From contig NZ_BMHY01000004.1 of assembly GCF_014641555.1 (NCBI RefSeq), positions 372,001-436,000 of the forward strand: DNA of 64,000 bases, written 5' to 3'. Below the pieces are notes generated by a model. That model did not search any database and was not told the origin of the DNA. It saw only the letters and a program-made list of their open reading frames with translations. How positions within the stretch are numbered: position 1 is the stretch's first letter; each line of letters opens with the position of its first letter. This document shows, one piece after another, positions 52,429-59,903 of this stretch. Position numbers and translations under genes: made by a program. The DNA comes from Paenibacillus radicis (ex Gao et al. 2016) (GTDB lineage Bacteria; Bacillota; Bacilli; Paenibacillales; Paenibacillaceae).

Positions 52429-53340
52429 TTACTGAACATGTATTTCCGATTTGACATCATTCTGACTTAGAAATTCCATTAAATCATTGCTCAACTGCAC
52501 AATTTCATTGTTAGCATTATTCGCATAATCCGGCAACATCATATCCCTAACCATGTTAGTTCGCAGCCATGTCATAAAGAAAAGCTCCAAAAATAAGTTT
52601 GGAAATTTAAGCGCGATTTTAAGTATTGGCGGATCAATTGAGACGCCAGCTTTTTGTATGGCCCTTAGATACGCTTTTAAAGTGGCTGATATTTTGCGTG
52701 CAGTCTTTCTAGTTGTTTTGTTGTCCATTATGTTATTCTCAGCATGCAAAAAGCTCAACATGGCAATATCTGATACGGAATGTGTGATTAGAAACGCTTG
52801 CATATCCTTTTTAATAACGTAGGGAAGCTTTGCTGTTTTAAATAAATTGGCGAGCTTTGCTATGCGTTCTGTCACGACACCATTAATTTCTCCAAATACA
52901 GTTGCCGCTATAAACTTTGGCAGAAATCGAGCATGTAATACTCCATCTTTAATCTGTCCACCGAAGCCGGGAAAAGCTGGTAAAAGTCTGTCGCCTACGA
53001 TATCCAGCCACGAAGAAAATCCAATTGAATTACTCGTCATCGTAACTATATTTTGGCTTTGATTATCTTTTAGCGCTAACAACGCGGATTCGGACCGATC
53101 ATAACGAACGGTAACGAAAATAAAATCGTATATATCGTCATTTTCGAGCGTATCAATGACATTCACTTTTATCGATCTAACTGTACCTTTTTCCATATAT
53201 TGCAGGCCGTTTTCTCTTAATGATTTAAATCGATTAGAATGTGCAAACAGGCTAACGTCAAACCCTGCTTCAATAAACTTAATCGCGAACATGCTCCCGA
53301 TGACACCTGCACCAAAAATTAAAATTCGATTCCCTGACAT
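52429..53340 (-). CDS. Ketopantoate reductase (ApbA/PanE) family protein
   Basis: A 303-residue protein with the NAD(P)-binding motif ILIFGAGVIGSMFAIKFIEAG at the start, then VTVRYDRSESALLAL and TMTSNSIGF, and a C-terminal helical domain. PanE reduces ketopantoate in pantothenate synthesis, but this protein is divergent, not near other pan genes, and may use another 2-oxo acid. It is divergent from a TetR gene across a palindrome, so likely TetR-controlled. Confidence 0.78.
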   Translation of the reverse strand: MSGNRILIFGAGVIGSMFAIKFIEAGFDVSLFAHSNRFKSLRENGLQYMEKGTVRSIKVNVIDTLENDDIYDFIFVTVRYDRSESALLALKDNQSQNIVTMTSNSIGFSSWLDIVGDRLLPAFPGFGGQIKDGVLHARFLPKFIAATVFGEINGVVTERIAKLANLFKTAKLPYVIKKDMQAFLITHSVSDIAMLSFLHAENNIMDNKTTRKTARKISATLKAYLRAIQKAGVSIDPPILKIALKFPNLFLELFFMTWLRTNMVRDMMLPDYANNANNEIVQLSNDLMEFLSQNDVKSEIHVQ

Positions 53341-53377
53341 TAAAACCACCCCTGCGAAGTAACCTTTTTATTATCCG

Positions 53378-53389
53378 ACAACATGTTGT
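53378..53389. promoter_or_regulatory. TetR-type palindrome between the reductase and TetR genes
   Basis: Perfect 12-bp palindrome ACAACATGTTGT, 38 bp from the reductase start and 93 bp from the TetR start. A likely operator for the TetR protein at 53482. Confidence 0.55.
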
Positions 53390-53481
53390 ATGATGTGATT
53401 GTAAATCTTTATTATTCCTTGATCAACCATCAGTTTTTTATAATTTGTCGGATGATATTCTTATTCGAGCAGGAGGACAAC

Positions 53482-54033
53482 ATGAAAAAGCAACCCCAAA
53501 TAACGGAGCAAACAAGACAAAAGTTTGTAGAGGTTTTTTGTGAGTTATATAGCCAAAAGCCGATCGAGAAAATTTCAGTTCAGGAAATTGCCAATAAGTC
53601 AGGATATAACCGCAGCACCTTTTATCAATACTTTACTGACATTTACGAATTGTTAGACTCTGTTGAAAATGACTTATTGAATGACATGAAAAAAGAAATG
53701 GCGAATAAAGAGCTATCGATGCATATGGTTCAAGATTCGCTCTATTGTCTGGACAAAAGAGAACATCTCCTTGTTCTTAATGCCCTATTGGGCGATTATG
53801 GAAGTAACCATTTCTTAAAACGCTTAAAAAAAGAAATCACTTTGGATCAATTAGCATTAAACGTTCCGCAAAATCATTCCTTAACGCCATACTTTATTGA
53901 GTTCTACCTGACTACTTCACTTTCTTTATTTCGTCTTTGGCTCCAGCGTCAAAAGGATTTATCGTCAGAAGAATTTTTCAAGCTAGTGGAGAACCTATAT
54001 ACAGGAGGAATTACGCCCTACTATAAAGAATGA
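53482..54033 (+). CDS. TetR/AcrR family repressor
   Basis: A 183-residue protein. The TetR HTH has FVEVFCELYSQKPIEKISVQ and EIANKSGYNRSTFYQYFTDI. The C-terminal domain carries FIEFYLTTSLSLFRLWL, as in the DhaS/YcdC-like group (TetR_C_33-type). ATG 53482 lies 6 bases after AGGAGG; the longer frame from 53383 is not family-like. It probably represses the divergent reductase gene. Confidence 0.87.
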   Translation: MKKQPQITEQTRQKFVEVFCELYSQKPIEKISVQEIANKSGYNRSTFYQYFTDIYELLDSVENDLLNDMKKEMANKELSMHMVQDSLYCLDKREHLLVLNALLGDYGSNHFLKRLKKEITLDQLALNVPQNHSLTPYFIEFYLTTSLSLFRLWLQRQKDLSSEEFFKLVENLYTGGITPYYKE

Positions 54034-54185
54034 GACCTTATAGCAAATGAGGAGCACGGTAACGCAAGTGCTATTTACCAAGGAAAGCTAACGGGCAGCA
54101 TAGTCAAACAACCTTACCGTGCTATAATATTTGTATACAAATAATTACATAAACTAAATCCTTTTCAAGAAGGGAAATGAGCAAT

Positions 54186-54614
54186 ATGGCAAATATCGAG
54201 CACTTCCAGACCGTAAATGTTCCAGCTTCAACGGTATATGAAGCATTAACCACTGCAAAAGGACTTTCAGAAATATGGACAAATGAACTAATAGTCAATG
54301 ATCAGATCGGTTGTATAAATGAATTCCGATTCGGCGGAAAAGGCTTAACAAAGATGCGAGTTGAAGAGCTTGTTACCGATAAAAAGATTTTGTGGCAGTG
54401 TGTTGACTCAGATCCACAATGGATAGGTACGACAATTTCATTTGATATGGAGGAAAAAGCCGGGAAGACTTCAATCATTTTTCGCCAGATGAATTGGGCT
54501 GAAGTAACCGCATTTTATCGCTTATGTAATTATAACTGGGCTATTTTTTTGTACAGTCTTAAACAGTATTGCGAAGAAGGCGAGGGTCTTCCGTATCATA
54601 AACGGAAGTTTTAG
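54186..54614 (+). CDS. SRPBCC (AHSA1/START-like) domain protein
   Basis: A 142-residue protein of the AHSA1-like Bet v 1 fold: VNVPASTVYEALTTAKGLSEIWTNELI, FRFGGKGLTKMRVEELVTDK, ILWQCVDSDPQW and the C-terminal helix WAIFLYSLKQYCEEGEG. It likely binds a hydrophobic ligand. ATG 54186 sits 11 bases after AAGGG; the upstream ATG 54177 abuts it. Confidence 0.82.
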   Translation: MANIEHFQTVNVPASTVYEALTTAKGLSEIWTNELIVNDQIGCINEFRFGGKGLTKMRVEELVTDKKILWQCVDSDPQWIGTTISFDMEEKAGKTSIIFRQMNWAEVTAFYRLCNYNWAIFLYSLKQYCEEGEGLPYHKRKF

Positions 54615-54715
54615 AGCCGTTGAAAACAATTGGAAGAAGAGTTGTACAGATTGAATATCGATAGAGAACAGAATAAAGAAGAGCAAGGTATCGTGTACCT
54701 TCTGGAGGTGACTAC

Positions 54716-54931
54716 ATGTCTAAAACACTCTTAAAATTAATTGTAAATATCATTACATTCTGCTCAATTGGATATGTAATCTATATAGGATACTTTGTTT
54801 TTTTTGATAAACCAGTTACATCGGAAAACATTACTAAACTATATTCAAAAATGATATATGCTTATGTAACACTAGTTGTTATTTTAATTATGAGAGCTGT
54901 CCTTAAGAAGAATAGAATTCTAAAATTTTGA
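54716..54931 (+). CDS. Small two-helix membrane protein
   Basis: A 71-residue protein with helices at about 6-29 (LKLIVNIITFCSIGYVIYIG) and 46-62 (MIYAYVTLVVILIMRAVL). No family recognised. A clear TGGAGGTGA stands 5 bases before the ATG. Confidence 0.62.
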   Translation: MSKTLLKLIVNIITFCSIGYVIYIGYFVFFDKPVTSENITKLYSKMIYAYVTLVVILIMRAVLKKNRILKF

Positions 54932-54949
54932 GAGCAGTTCAGTAGATTA

Positions 54950-55252
54950 GTGGCAATGATGAATTATGCGAGACATACTACAATCGAAAGTGTTTCTAAC
55001 CATGATAGCAAGCAATTGGATTACTTACATGATTCGGAAAGTAATACAATCGTAGCATTAAGAGCAAAGGATGATGGATGGTTAAATATTCAACGGCCTT
55101 TCAATCAACAGCCTTCAAATAATCATTTTCGATAGTTTCACGTTTTTGAAGATGAAATAAATCATCGAGGACAAATCAAATGGATTATTAAAAGGATTAT
55201 ACTCGGGAAGTCAGAAAATAAATCAAGCGAACTTAATTACAAATTATCTTAG
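54950..55252 (+). pseudogene. DinB/DUF664-like protein with a nonsense codon
   Basis: A single frame reads ARHTTIESVSNHDSKQLDYL, ALRAKDDGWLNIQRPFNQQP and NNHFR, then TAG at 55133. It continues without shift as FHVFEDEINHRGQIKWIIKR to the stop at 55250. The last block is the conserved DinB/DUF664 C-terminal helix with its His (HVFEDEINHRG). A Trp is expected where the TAG stands (TGG to TAG). The N-terminal part also looks short. Confidence 0.65.
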
Positions 55253-55283
55253 AGCAGTTTGTCTGGCAGCAGCTGCTCTATTT
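55251..55283 (+). terminator. Hairpin after the DinB remnant
   Basis: AGAGCAG ... CTGCTCT stem followed by ATTTATT; weak terminator. Confidence 0.55.
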
Positions 55284-55314
55284 ATTAAGCTGTGAATTAA
55301 GTCCGGCTTTTCAC

Positions 55315-55350
55315 AAAAAAGTCTGCAATTTCTAACTTGCAGACTTTTTT
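55315..55350. terminator. Strong bidirectional terminator
   Basis: AAAAAAGTCTGCAA / TTGCAGACTTTTTT, 14-bp perfect stem with an 8-base loop. Confidence 0.85.
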
Positions 55351-55516
55351 GCTACTAAAAAACACTTTTATGGTGCGGTGGCATTAAGCTAATGGGCAGG
55401 AATGATGAGAAATGGAAACGAATACATCATTTAGCTTACCGAAATAGGTTGAATAACGTAATTTCAACCTTCGAGTAATGAAAGCATCATAAAACTTAAA
55501 AGGAGTAACTTTTACT

Positions 55517-56587
55517 ATGAAGGATTTAAAAAGTTTTGTTTCGAATTACACGAAAGATAAGAAACATTTGCATCTTGTTATCGGGATTATTAGAGAGGGA
55601 GATACTGAATACTTTTCGTTCTGTAATAATAAAAAGAATAGTATGATCCCACCTGAAAATAGGTTGTTTCAAATCTGCTCCATAACCAAGGTTTTTACAT
55701 CAATACTTTTATTAGAAATGGAACAGGAAAAACTGCTTTCCTCGGATGACACTGTTGGTAAGTATATGCAAAACGTTAAAAACGATTATTTGAATAAGAT
55801 TACCTTGAAAAATCTTGCTACTCACACTTCAGGATTACCTGTCATAGCCACAAATCACGTTTTATCTAAAAATAGATCGAATCCTTACTCCATTTATACC
55901 GAAGAGGATCTAACTGCTTTTTTATCTGATGCAAACTACAGTGATAGCATTGGTTCGTTTGGATATTCCAATATCGGTATGGGCTTATTGGGGAACATTC
56001 TATGTAAGGTATCAGGAAGTAAGTATGATGAACTGTTAAAAAAATATATAACGAGTCCATTAATGATGAATGAGACAGCCGTTATGCTTGACTCAGAACA
56101 GAATGGCAGGTTTTTGAATGGACATGCTTCAACTGGAAAAAGAGTCCCTCATTGGGATCTTGGTATACACGAAGGAGCGGGGGGAATTAAGTCATCTGTT
56201 AGCGATTTGAGTTTATTTGTCCAGGCCAATCTAAATGATGATAGTCCGATAGCCTCTACACTTCAAAAAAGCCATCTCCCTATATGGATCGGAAATTCAA
56301 ACCGTTATTTTGGCTGGCATGAGGATAAAATTCTAGATAAATCTATTCTCTGGCATAATGGAGGCTCATCTGGTTTTAATAGTTATCTAGCTTGGAACAA
56401 GGAACTCAGTGTAGGCATTGTATTACTATCAAATTACTCTTTTTTCTCGAATTCTCTTATAGATTATTATTTTAGTCAATTAATAAAATTGATTACTAGA
56501 AAAGAGCCTTCTCAAGGAACATTGATAGACTCTACTGGTAAAAAAATATTTGAAGCAATCATATCTGGAGAAAAGTCATTAAAGTAA
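55517..56587 (+). CDS. Serine hydrolase of the beta-lactamase (class C/PBP4-like) fold
   Basis: A 356-residue beta-lactamase-related serine hydrolase: SxxK in CSITKVFTSILLLEM (Ser near residue 56), YxN in GSFGYSNIGMGLLGNI, and the HxG triad replacement WHNGGSSGFNSYLAW. No signal peptide, so a cytoplasmic esterase or peptidase role is more likely than drug hydrolysis. The ATG follows AAAGGAG. It is close to, and perhaps cotranscribed with, the phosphatase gene 18 bases downstream. Confidence 0.87.
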   Translation: MKDLKSFVSNYTKDKKHLHLVIGIIREGDTEYFSFCNNKKNSMIPPENRLFQICSITKVFTSILLLEMEQEKLLSSDDTVGKYMQNVKNDYLNKITLKNLATHTSGLPVIATNHVLSKNRSNPYSIYTEEDLTAFLSDANYSDSIGSFGYSNIGMGLLGNILCKVSGSKYDELLKKYITSPLMMNETAVMLDSEQNGRFLNGHASTGKRVPHWDLGIHEGAGGIKSSVSDLSLFVQANLNDDSPIASTLQKSHLPIWIGNSNRYFGWHEDKILDKSILWHNGGSSGFNSYLAWNKELSVGIVLLSNYSFFSNSLIDYYFSQLIKLITRKEPSQGTLIDSTGKKIFEAIISGEKSLK

Positions 56588-56605
56588 CGGGAGTTGGATG
56601 ATATC

Positions 56606-57187
56606 ATGACGTATATTGCATTTGTTAGGCATGGAATGACAGACTGGAATATCACAAGAAGAGCGCAAGGACAGAGTGATATACCTTTGAATGACGAAGG
56701 AAGGCAACAAGCTAATGCATTGGCAACTCGGTTACAAAAAGAAAAATGGGATTTGATTTTTTCAAGTGACTTATCAAGAGCTAAAGAAACGGCTGATATT
56801 GTCGCTAATAAAATGAAACTAAACGTTCAAACGGACCAACGTCTGCGAGAAATGCATAAGGGGGAAACAGAAGGTACCACACTCGAGGAGCGAATAAGCA
56901 GATGGGGAAGTGATTGGGAGAGTTTGCCGCTTGGTATCGAGAACGATGAGTCAGTTATATACAGAGGAGCTTCATTCGTTACTGAGATTGCAGAGACTTA
57001 TAAAGGTAAAAGAATACTGGTTGTAAGTCATGGTGCTTTAATAGGCTTAACTATAAAAAAACTAATTCCTCAAACTAATATTAATGAGCATTTTAGTAAC
57101 ACATCCATAACAATTATTAAATTTAACGGTATGGATTGGGAATGTGAACTCTTTAACTGTGCGAATCATGTGAATGAAACTGGATAA
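56606..57187 (+). CDS. Histidine phosphatase family protein
   Basis: A 193-residue phosphoglycerate mutase-like phosphatase: YIAFVRHGMTDWNITRRAQG with the phospho-His, FSSDLSRAKETADIVA, LREMHKGETEGTTLEE and the second His in ILVVSHGALIGLTIK. It fits the broad-specificity phosphatase group (PhoE/CobC-like), substrate unknown. ATG 56606 is 11 bases after GGGAG; TTG 56594 overlaps that site. Confidence 0.87.
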   Translation: MTYIAFVRHGMTDWNITRRAQGQSDIPLNDEGRQQANALATRLQKEKWDLIFSSDLSRAKETADIVANKMKLNVQTDQRLREMHKGETEGTTLEERISRWGSDWESLPLGIENDESVIYRGASFVTEIAETYKGKRILVVSHGALIGLTIKKLIPQTNINEHFSNTSITIIKFNGMDWECELFNCANHVNETG

Positions 57188-57300
57188 CAGCAGGAGCGGG
57201 AAAGCCATCCAATGTGTTACAACTTTGTCATACTACGCTTCAAAATATTATATGAACATATGCTAAAATATTGCTAATTAGAAGGAGTGATTCTATTACC

Positions 57301-57903
57301 ATGAAATTAAGAAGTACATTATTTATTGTGTTGCTGCTAACAGTGCTGCTGCCACCAGCATCAGCATTTGCACACACAGGGCTTGATTCTTCCTCGCCAG
57401 AAAAAGATGAAAAGGTGATGCAGGAGGTAACGCAAATTGAAATGCTATTCAAAACCAAAATCGAAGATTTAAGCAATTTTACTTTGAAAAATGGGAATGA
57501 CGAGAAGGTTCCTGTTGGTTCAATTACTGTTAAAGATAAGACGATGACTGGCAAACTTGACACTGCGTTACCTTCCGGGAGCTATACAGTGATATGGAAG
57601 ATCGTCGGTGTAGATGGTCATCCGATAACTGGAGAATACTCGTTTTCAGTAGAAAAGTCAGTAATACCGGAAGCAACTCCTTCTGAGAATACGGAGCAAC
57701 CGGTGCAGTCAGATAATAGTTCAGCAACAGAAAATAATAACTCCTCGGCTAATAATCAGCAGCCAACTTCTTCTGAACCCATTCAAGAACCAGCAAAAGT
57801 TAGTAGTAATCAATCACCGCTCATGTATGTCGGACTTGGCGTTGGTCTCTTTGTAGTTGTTGCTGCAATCCTCTTCCTTATCAATAAGAGGAGGACTAAA
57901 TAA
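57301..57903 (+). CDS. CopC domain protein, membrane-anchored
   Basis: A 200-residue secreted protein. The signal peptide (MKLRSTLFIVLLLTVLLPPA, then SAFA|H) leaves the mature N-terminal His (HTGLDSSSP), a Cu(II) ligand in CopC. The CopC beta barrel ends with WKIVGVDGHPITGEYSFSVE, with the second Cu His. A Ser/Asn/Gln linker and C-terminal helix (LMYVGLGVGLFVVVAAILFL) follow. It is immediately followed by the copD gene, so the pair resembles a split YcnJ copper import or handling protein. GAAGGAG lies 13 bases before the ATG. Confidence 0.87.
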   Translation: MKLRSTLFIVLLLTVLLPPASAFAHTGLDSSSPEKDEKVMQEVTQIEMLFKTKIEDLSNFTLKNGNDEKVPVGSITVKDKTMTGKLDTALPSGSYTVIWKIVGVDGHPITGEYSFSVEKSVIPEATPSENTEQPVQSDNSSATENNNSSANNQQPTSSEPIQEPAKVSSNQSPLMYVGLGVGLFVVVAAILFLINKRRTK

Positions 57904-59016
57904 TTGTTCTATATTGTTGGCGATTTTCTCCTATATTGCAGTATCGCCTTACTTACAGGAATGCTCTTGTTGAATCTGGTTCCGGAAAAGCTTAAGCCTG
58001 CAACGGTTATTAACCGTTTACAATTAACGTGGCTGACCGCAGCAGTGGTGGTGTTCTCCAGTTTACCGGTTGTGAAGCTCATCCTTTTCTTTGTATTAGA
58101 AATGCATTACAAGCTTGATTTTGTAACCTTTCGAGTACTAAGAGACTATAATGTCGGACATGGCTGGCTGTTAACCGTAGTATTTGCCGGTTTTTTCGTA
58201 GCGCTATTATATCAGAAAATTGAACCTGAATATGAAAAGTCGGCTTTATGGATTCAGTTAGTTCTAGCCATTGGAATGACCGCAGGTATCGGGTACGCAA
58301 GCCATTCCTCAGGCTTATACGGCTTTAAAGGCTTTGTAATGCATTTTCTCCACATCCTTGCCATCACCATCTGGCTAGGATCGTTATTAGCTGCCGCATG
58401 GCTAACCCGTCACTCCGCTAATTGGGCGAAATGGCTCGGATGGATGACGCCGTTATCTATTATATCTTTCATTCTTGCATTAGCATCCGGTATTGGCGTT
58501 ATGTTCTTTTTATCCGACAAGTATGCCGAAGGGCTTGTTGTCTCGTTTGGGCAAGCACTGCTAATTAAACACGCGTTGCTTCTTCCCTTAATGGCGCTGG
58601 CATTTACGAATGGATTCATGCTTAGGAAGCGACTGATTAAGGATCCTGGTTACAATCCCATTCCATGGCTTAGGATCGAAAGTGTATTTGCCTTACTTGT
58701 TTTCTTAGGAACGGCGGTTTTGTCGCAGCAATCACCGCCTCATAATATGAAAGAATCTTTACTAGCAGGGGAGTTGCCGACATCATCGTTATGGAGCTTA
58801 TTTCAATCTGGTGCCATAACGGAGTCAACCTCTGTCGGTTTTCAGTTGGGATGGATAAGTGTAATTTGTGGTATTCTAGCTATTTTCATGGCGATACTAG
58901 GCACATGGTTAATGAAGAAGCAAGGGAGATGGCCTCTTGTCATCGCATTCTTGCTTGTTTCTGCAGTCTTGATGTATTTAAGCGTCATGTTTGGTGTCCA
59001 AATATCTCCTGCTTGA
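57904..59016 (+). CDS. CopD family membrane protein
   Basis: A 370-residue protein with about 8-9 TM helices. The CopD domain centres on MHFLHILAITIWLGSLLAAAWL (His in TM) and FGQALLIKHALLLPLMALAF (second His). It starts at TTG directly after the copC stop (TAA TTG), with AGGAGG inside the end of copC, so translation is coupled. It is thought to move copper across the membrane with CopC. Its own terminator follows. Confidence 0.87.
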   Translation: MFYIVGDFLLYCSIALLTGMLLLNLVPEKLKPATVINRLQLTWLTAAVVVFSSLPVVKLILFFVLEMHYKLDFVTFRVLRDYNVGHGWLLTVVFAGFFVALLYQKIEPEYEKSALWIQLVLAIGMTAGIGYASHSSGLYGFKGFVMHFLHILAITIWLGSLLAAAWLTRHSANWAKWLGWMTPLSIISFILALASGIGVMFFLSDKYAEGLVVSFGQALLIKHALLLPLMALAFTNGFMLRKRLIKDPGYNPIPWLRIESVFALLVFLGTAVLSQQSPPHNMKESLLAGELPTSSLWSLFQSGAITESTSVGFQLGWISVICGILAIFMAILGTWLMKKQGRWPLVIAFLLVSAVLMYLSVMFGVQISPA

Positions 59017-59021
59017 TTCCA

Positions 59022-59046
59022 GGCACCTCTAGCAGGTGCCTTTTTT
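59022..59046 (+). terminator. Terminator after copD
   Basis: GGCACCT-CTAGC-AGGTGCC followed by T6. Confidence 0.87.
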
Positions 59047-59066
59047 ATGTCACATTTAATCTGTGA

Positions 59067-59110
59067 TCCACCATCATCATATTAGTGGATACTGGTATGA
59101 TGATGGTGGA
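59067..59110. repeat. Inverted repeat with 15-bp perfect arms
   Basis: TCCACCATCATCATA at 59067-59081 and its exact complement at 59096-59110, separated by 14 bases. No T-run follows, so it is not a simple terminator. The right arm is also the start of the flavoprotein remnant. It may mark the edge of a past insertion or deletion. Confidence 0.6.
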
Positions 59111-59363
59111 ATACATATTGTTTTTGAGGACCGGAGCTATGTAGAAGCTCATAATATCATATGGGCTACCGGTTTTAAGCGGAATGACAGCTTGTTACAA
59201 GTTCCAGGAGCATTTGGGGAGAACGGCTAACTCTTACACAAGGGCGGCGTTTCTCCTGTTAACGGATTGTATTTCATCGGCATTCATCGGCGTGCATTGG
59301 CAAACTTCAAGAGGCTCCTCTTTAATGGGCTGGGTTAGATACGATGCGAAAAGAATTGTATAA
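59099..59363 (+). pseudogene. Remnant of an FAD-dependent monooxygenase (ArsO/CzcO-like)
   Basis: The first frame reads DDGGIHIVFEDRSYVEAHNI and IWATGFKRNDSLLQVPGAFG, reaches a TAA at 59228, then continues KGGVSPVNGLYFIGIH. The frame then shifts to WQTSRGSSLMGWVRYDAKRI and stops at 59361. These are the C-terminal signatures (ATGF, GLYFIG-WQTSRGSSLMG) of NAD(P)/FAD monooxygenases such as that at 32605. The first two thirds are gone. Confidence 0.75.
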
Positions 59364-59453
59364 GTTCAGAATGAGTTTAGTATTTAGTTTTTTGGCAATT
59401 TTGTCTCTTGGGCTGCTAGGTTATAAAGCATGGACCCATTGCAGAATTAATAA

Positions 59454-59505
59454 TTGACACTCATATTAGGAATCGCTAATATAATATATATTAGCAAACA
59501 CTAAT
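59454..59505 (+). promoter_or_regulatory. Promoter and paired operators of the CmtR-like/cadA operon
   Basis: -35 TTGACA at 59454-59459 and -10 TAATAT at 59477-59482 (17-bp spacer). Two identical dyads of form ATTAG-N6-CTAAT lie at 59465-59480 and 59490-59505, one inside the spacer and one just after the -10. Between them the outward halves form a further 9-bp dyad (59475-59495). This is a convincing repressor site for the ArsR-family gene starting at 59529. Confidence 0.82.
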
Positions 59506-59528
59506 GTGATCTCTGGGAGTGGATAACC

Positions 59529-59903
59529 ATGATAACAACAAATAGCGAAGTTAAGGCGAAATTTTTAAGAGGCTTCAGTGATAAGACGCGTTTGCAGATT
59601 CTTGAGAGCCTCAGGGAATCGGAAAAAACCGTCTCCCAAATCGTTGAGACATTGAAAGGTAATCAATCAAACATTTCGCAACACTTAGCCTGCTTAAAGG
59701 GCTGTGGAATTATTATTGGACGTCAGGAAGGAAAATATATCTATTACAGCTTGAGGAATGAAGAAATTAAACAACTGCTCGATTTGATGCAGTCCGTATT
59801 TGTAAACGTTGAGTTAGAGGTTGCAGCTTGTGAGAAAAATGATGAGTTGGATTGCTGCCAGAGCAATAAGGAGGACGTTGCAAATGAGTCAGGAGGAAGA
59901 TAA
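59529..59903 (+). CDS. cmtR: CmtR-like ArsR family metal-sensing repressor
   Basis: A 124-residue winged-helix repressor. Cys55 and Cys59 lie in the recognition region HLACLKGCG, as in mycobacterial CmtR (Cys57, Cys61), with C-terminal cysteines near residue 100 (AACEKNDELDCC) completing a Cd(II)/Pb(II) site. It lacks the CadC-type N-terminal cysteine. It precedes and overlaps the P-type ATPase gene by 20 bases, so it should derepress cadA on metal binding. Confidence 0.85.
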   Translation: MITTNSEVKAKFLRGFSDKTRLQILESLRESEKTVSQIVETLKGNQSNISQHLACLKGCGIIIGRQEGKYIYYSLRNEEIKQLLDLMQSVFVNVELEVAACEKNDELDCCQSNKEDVANESGGR

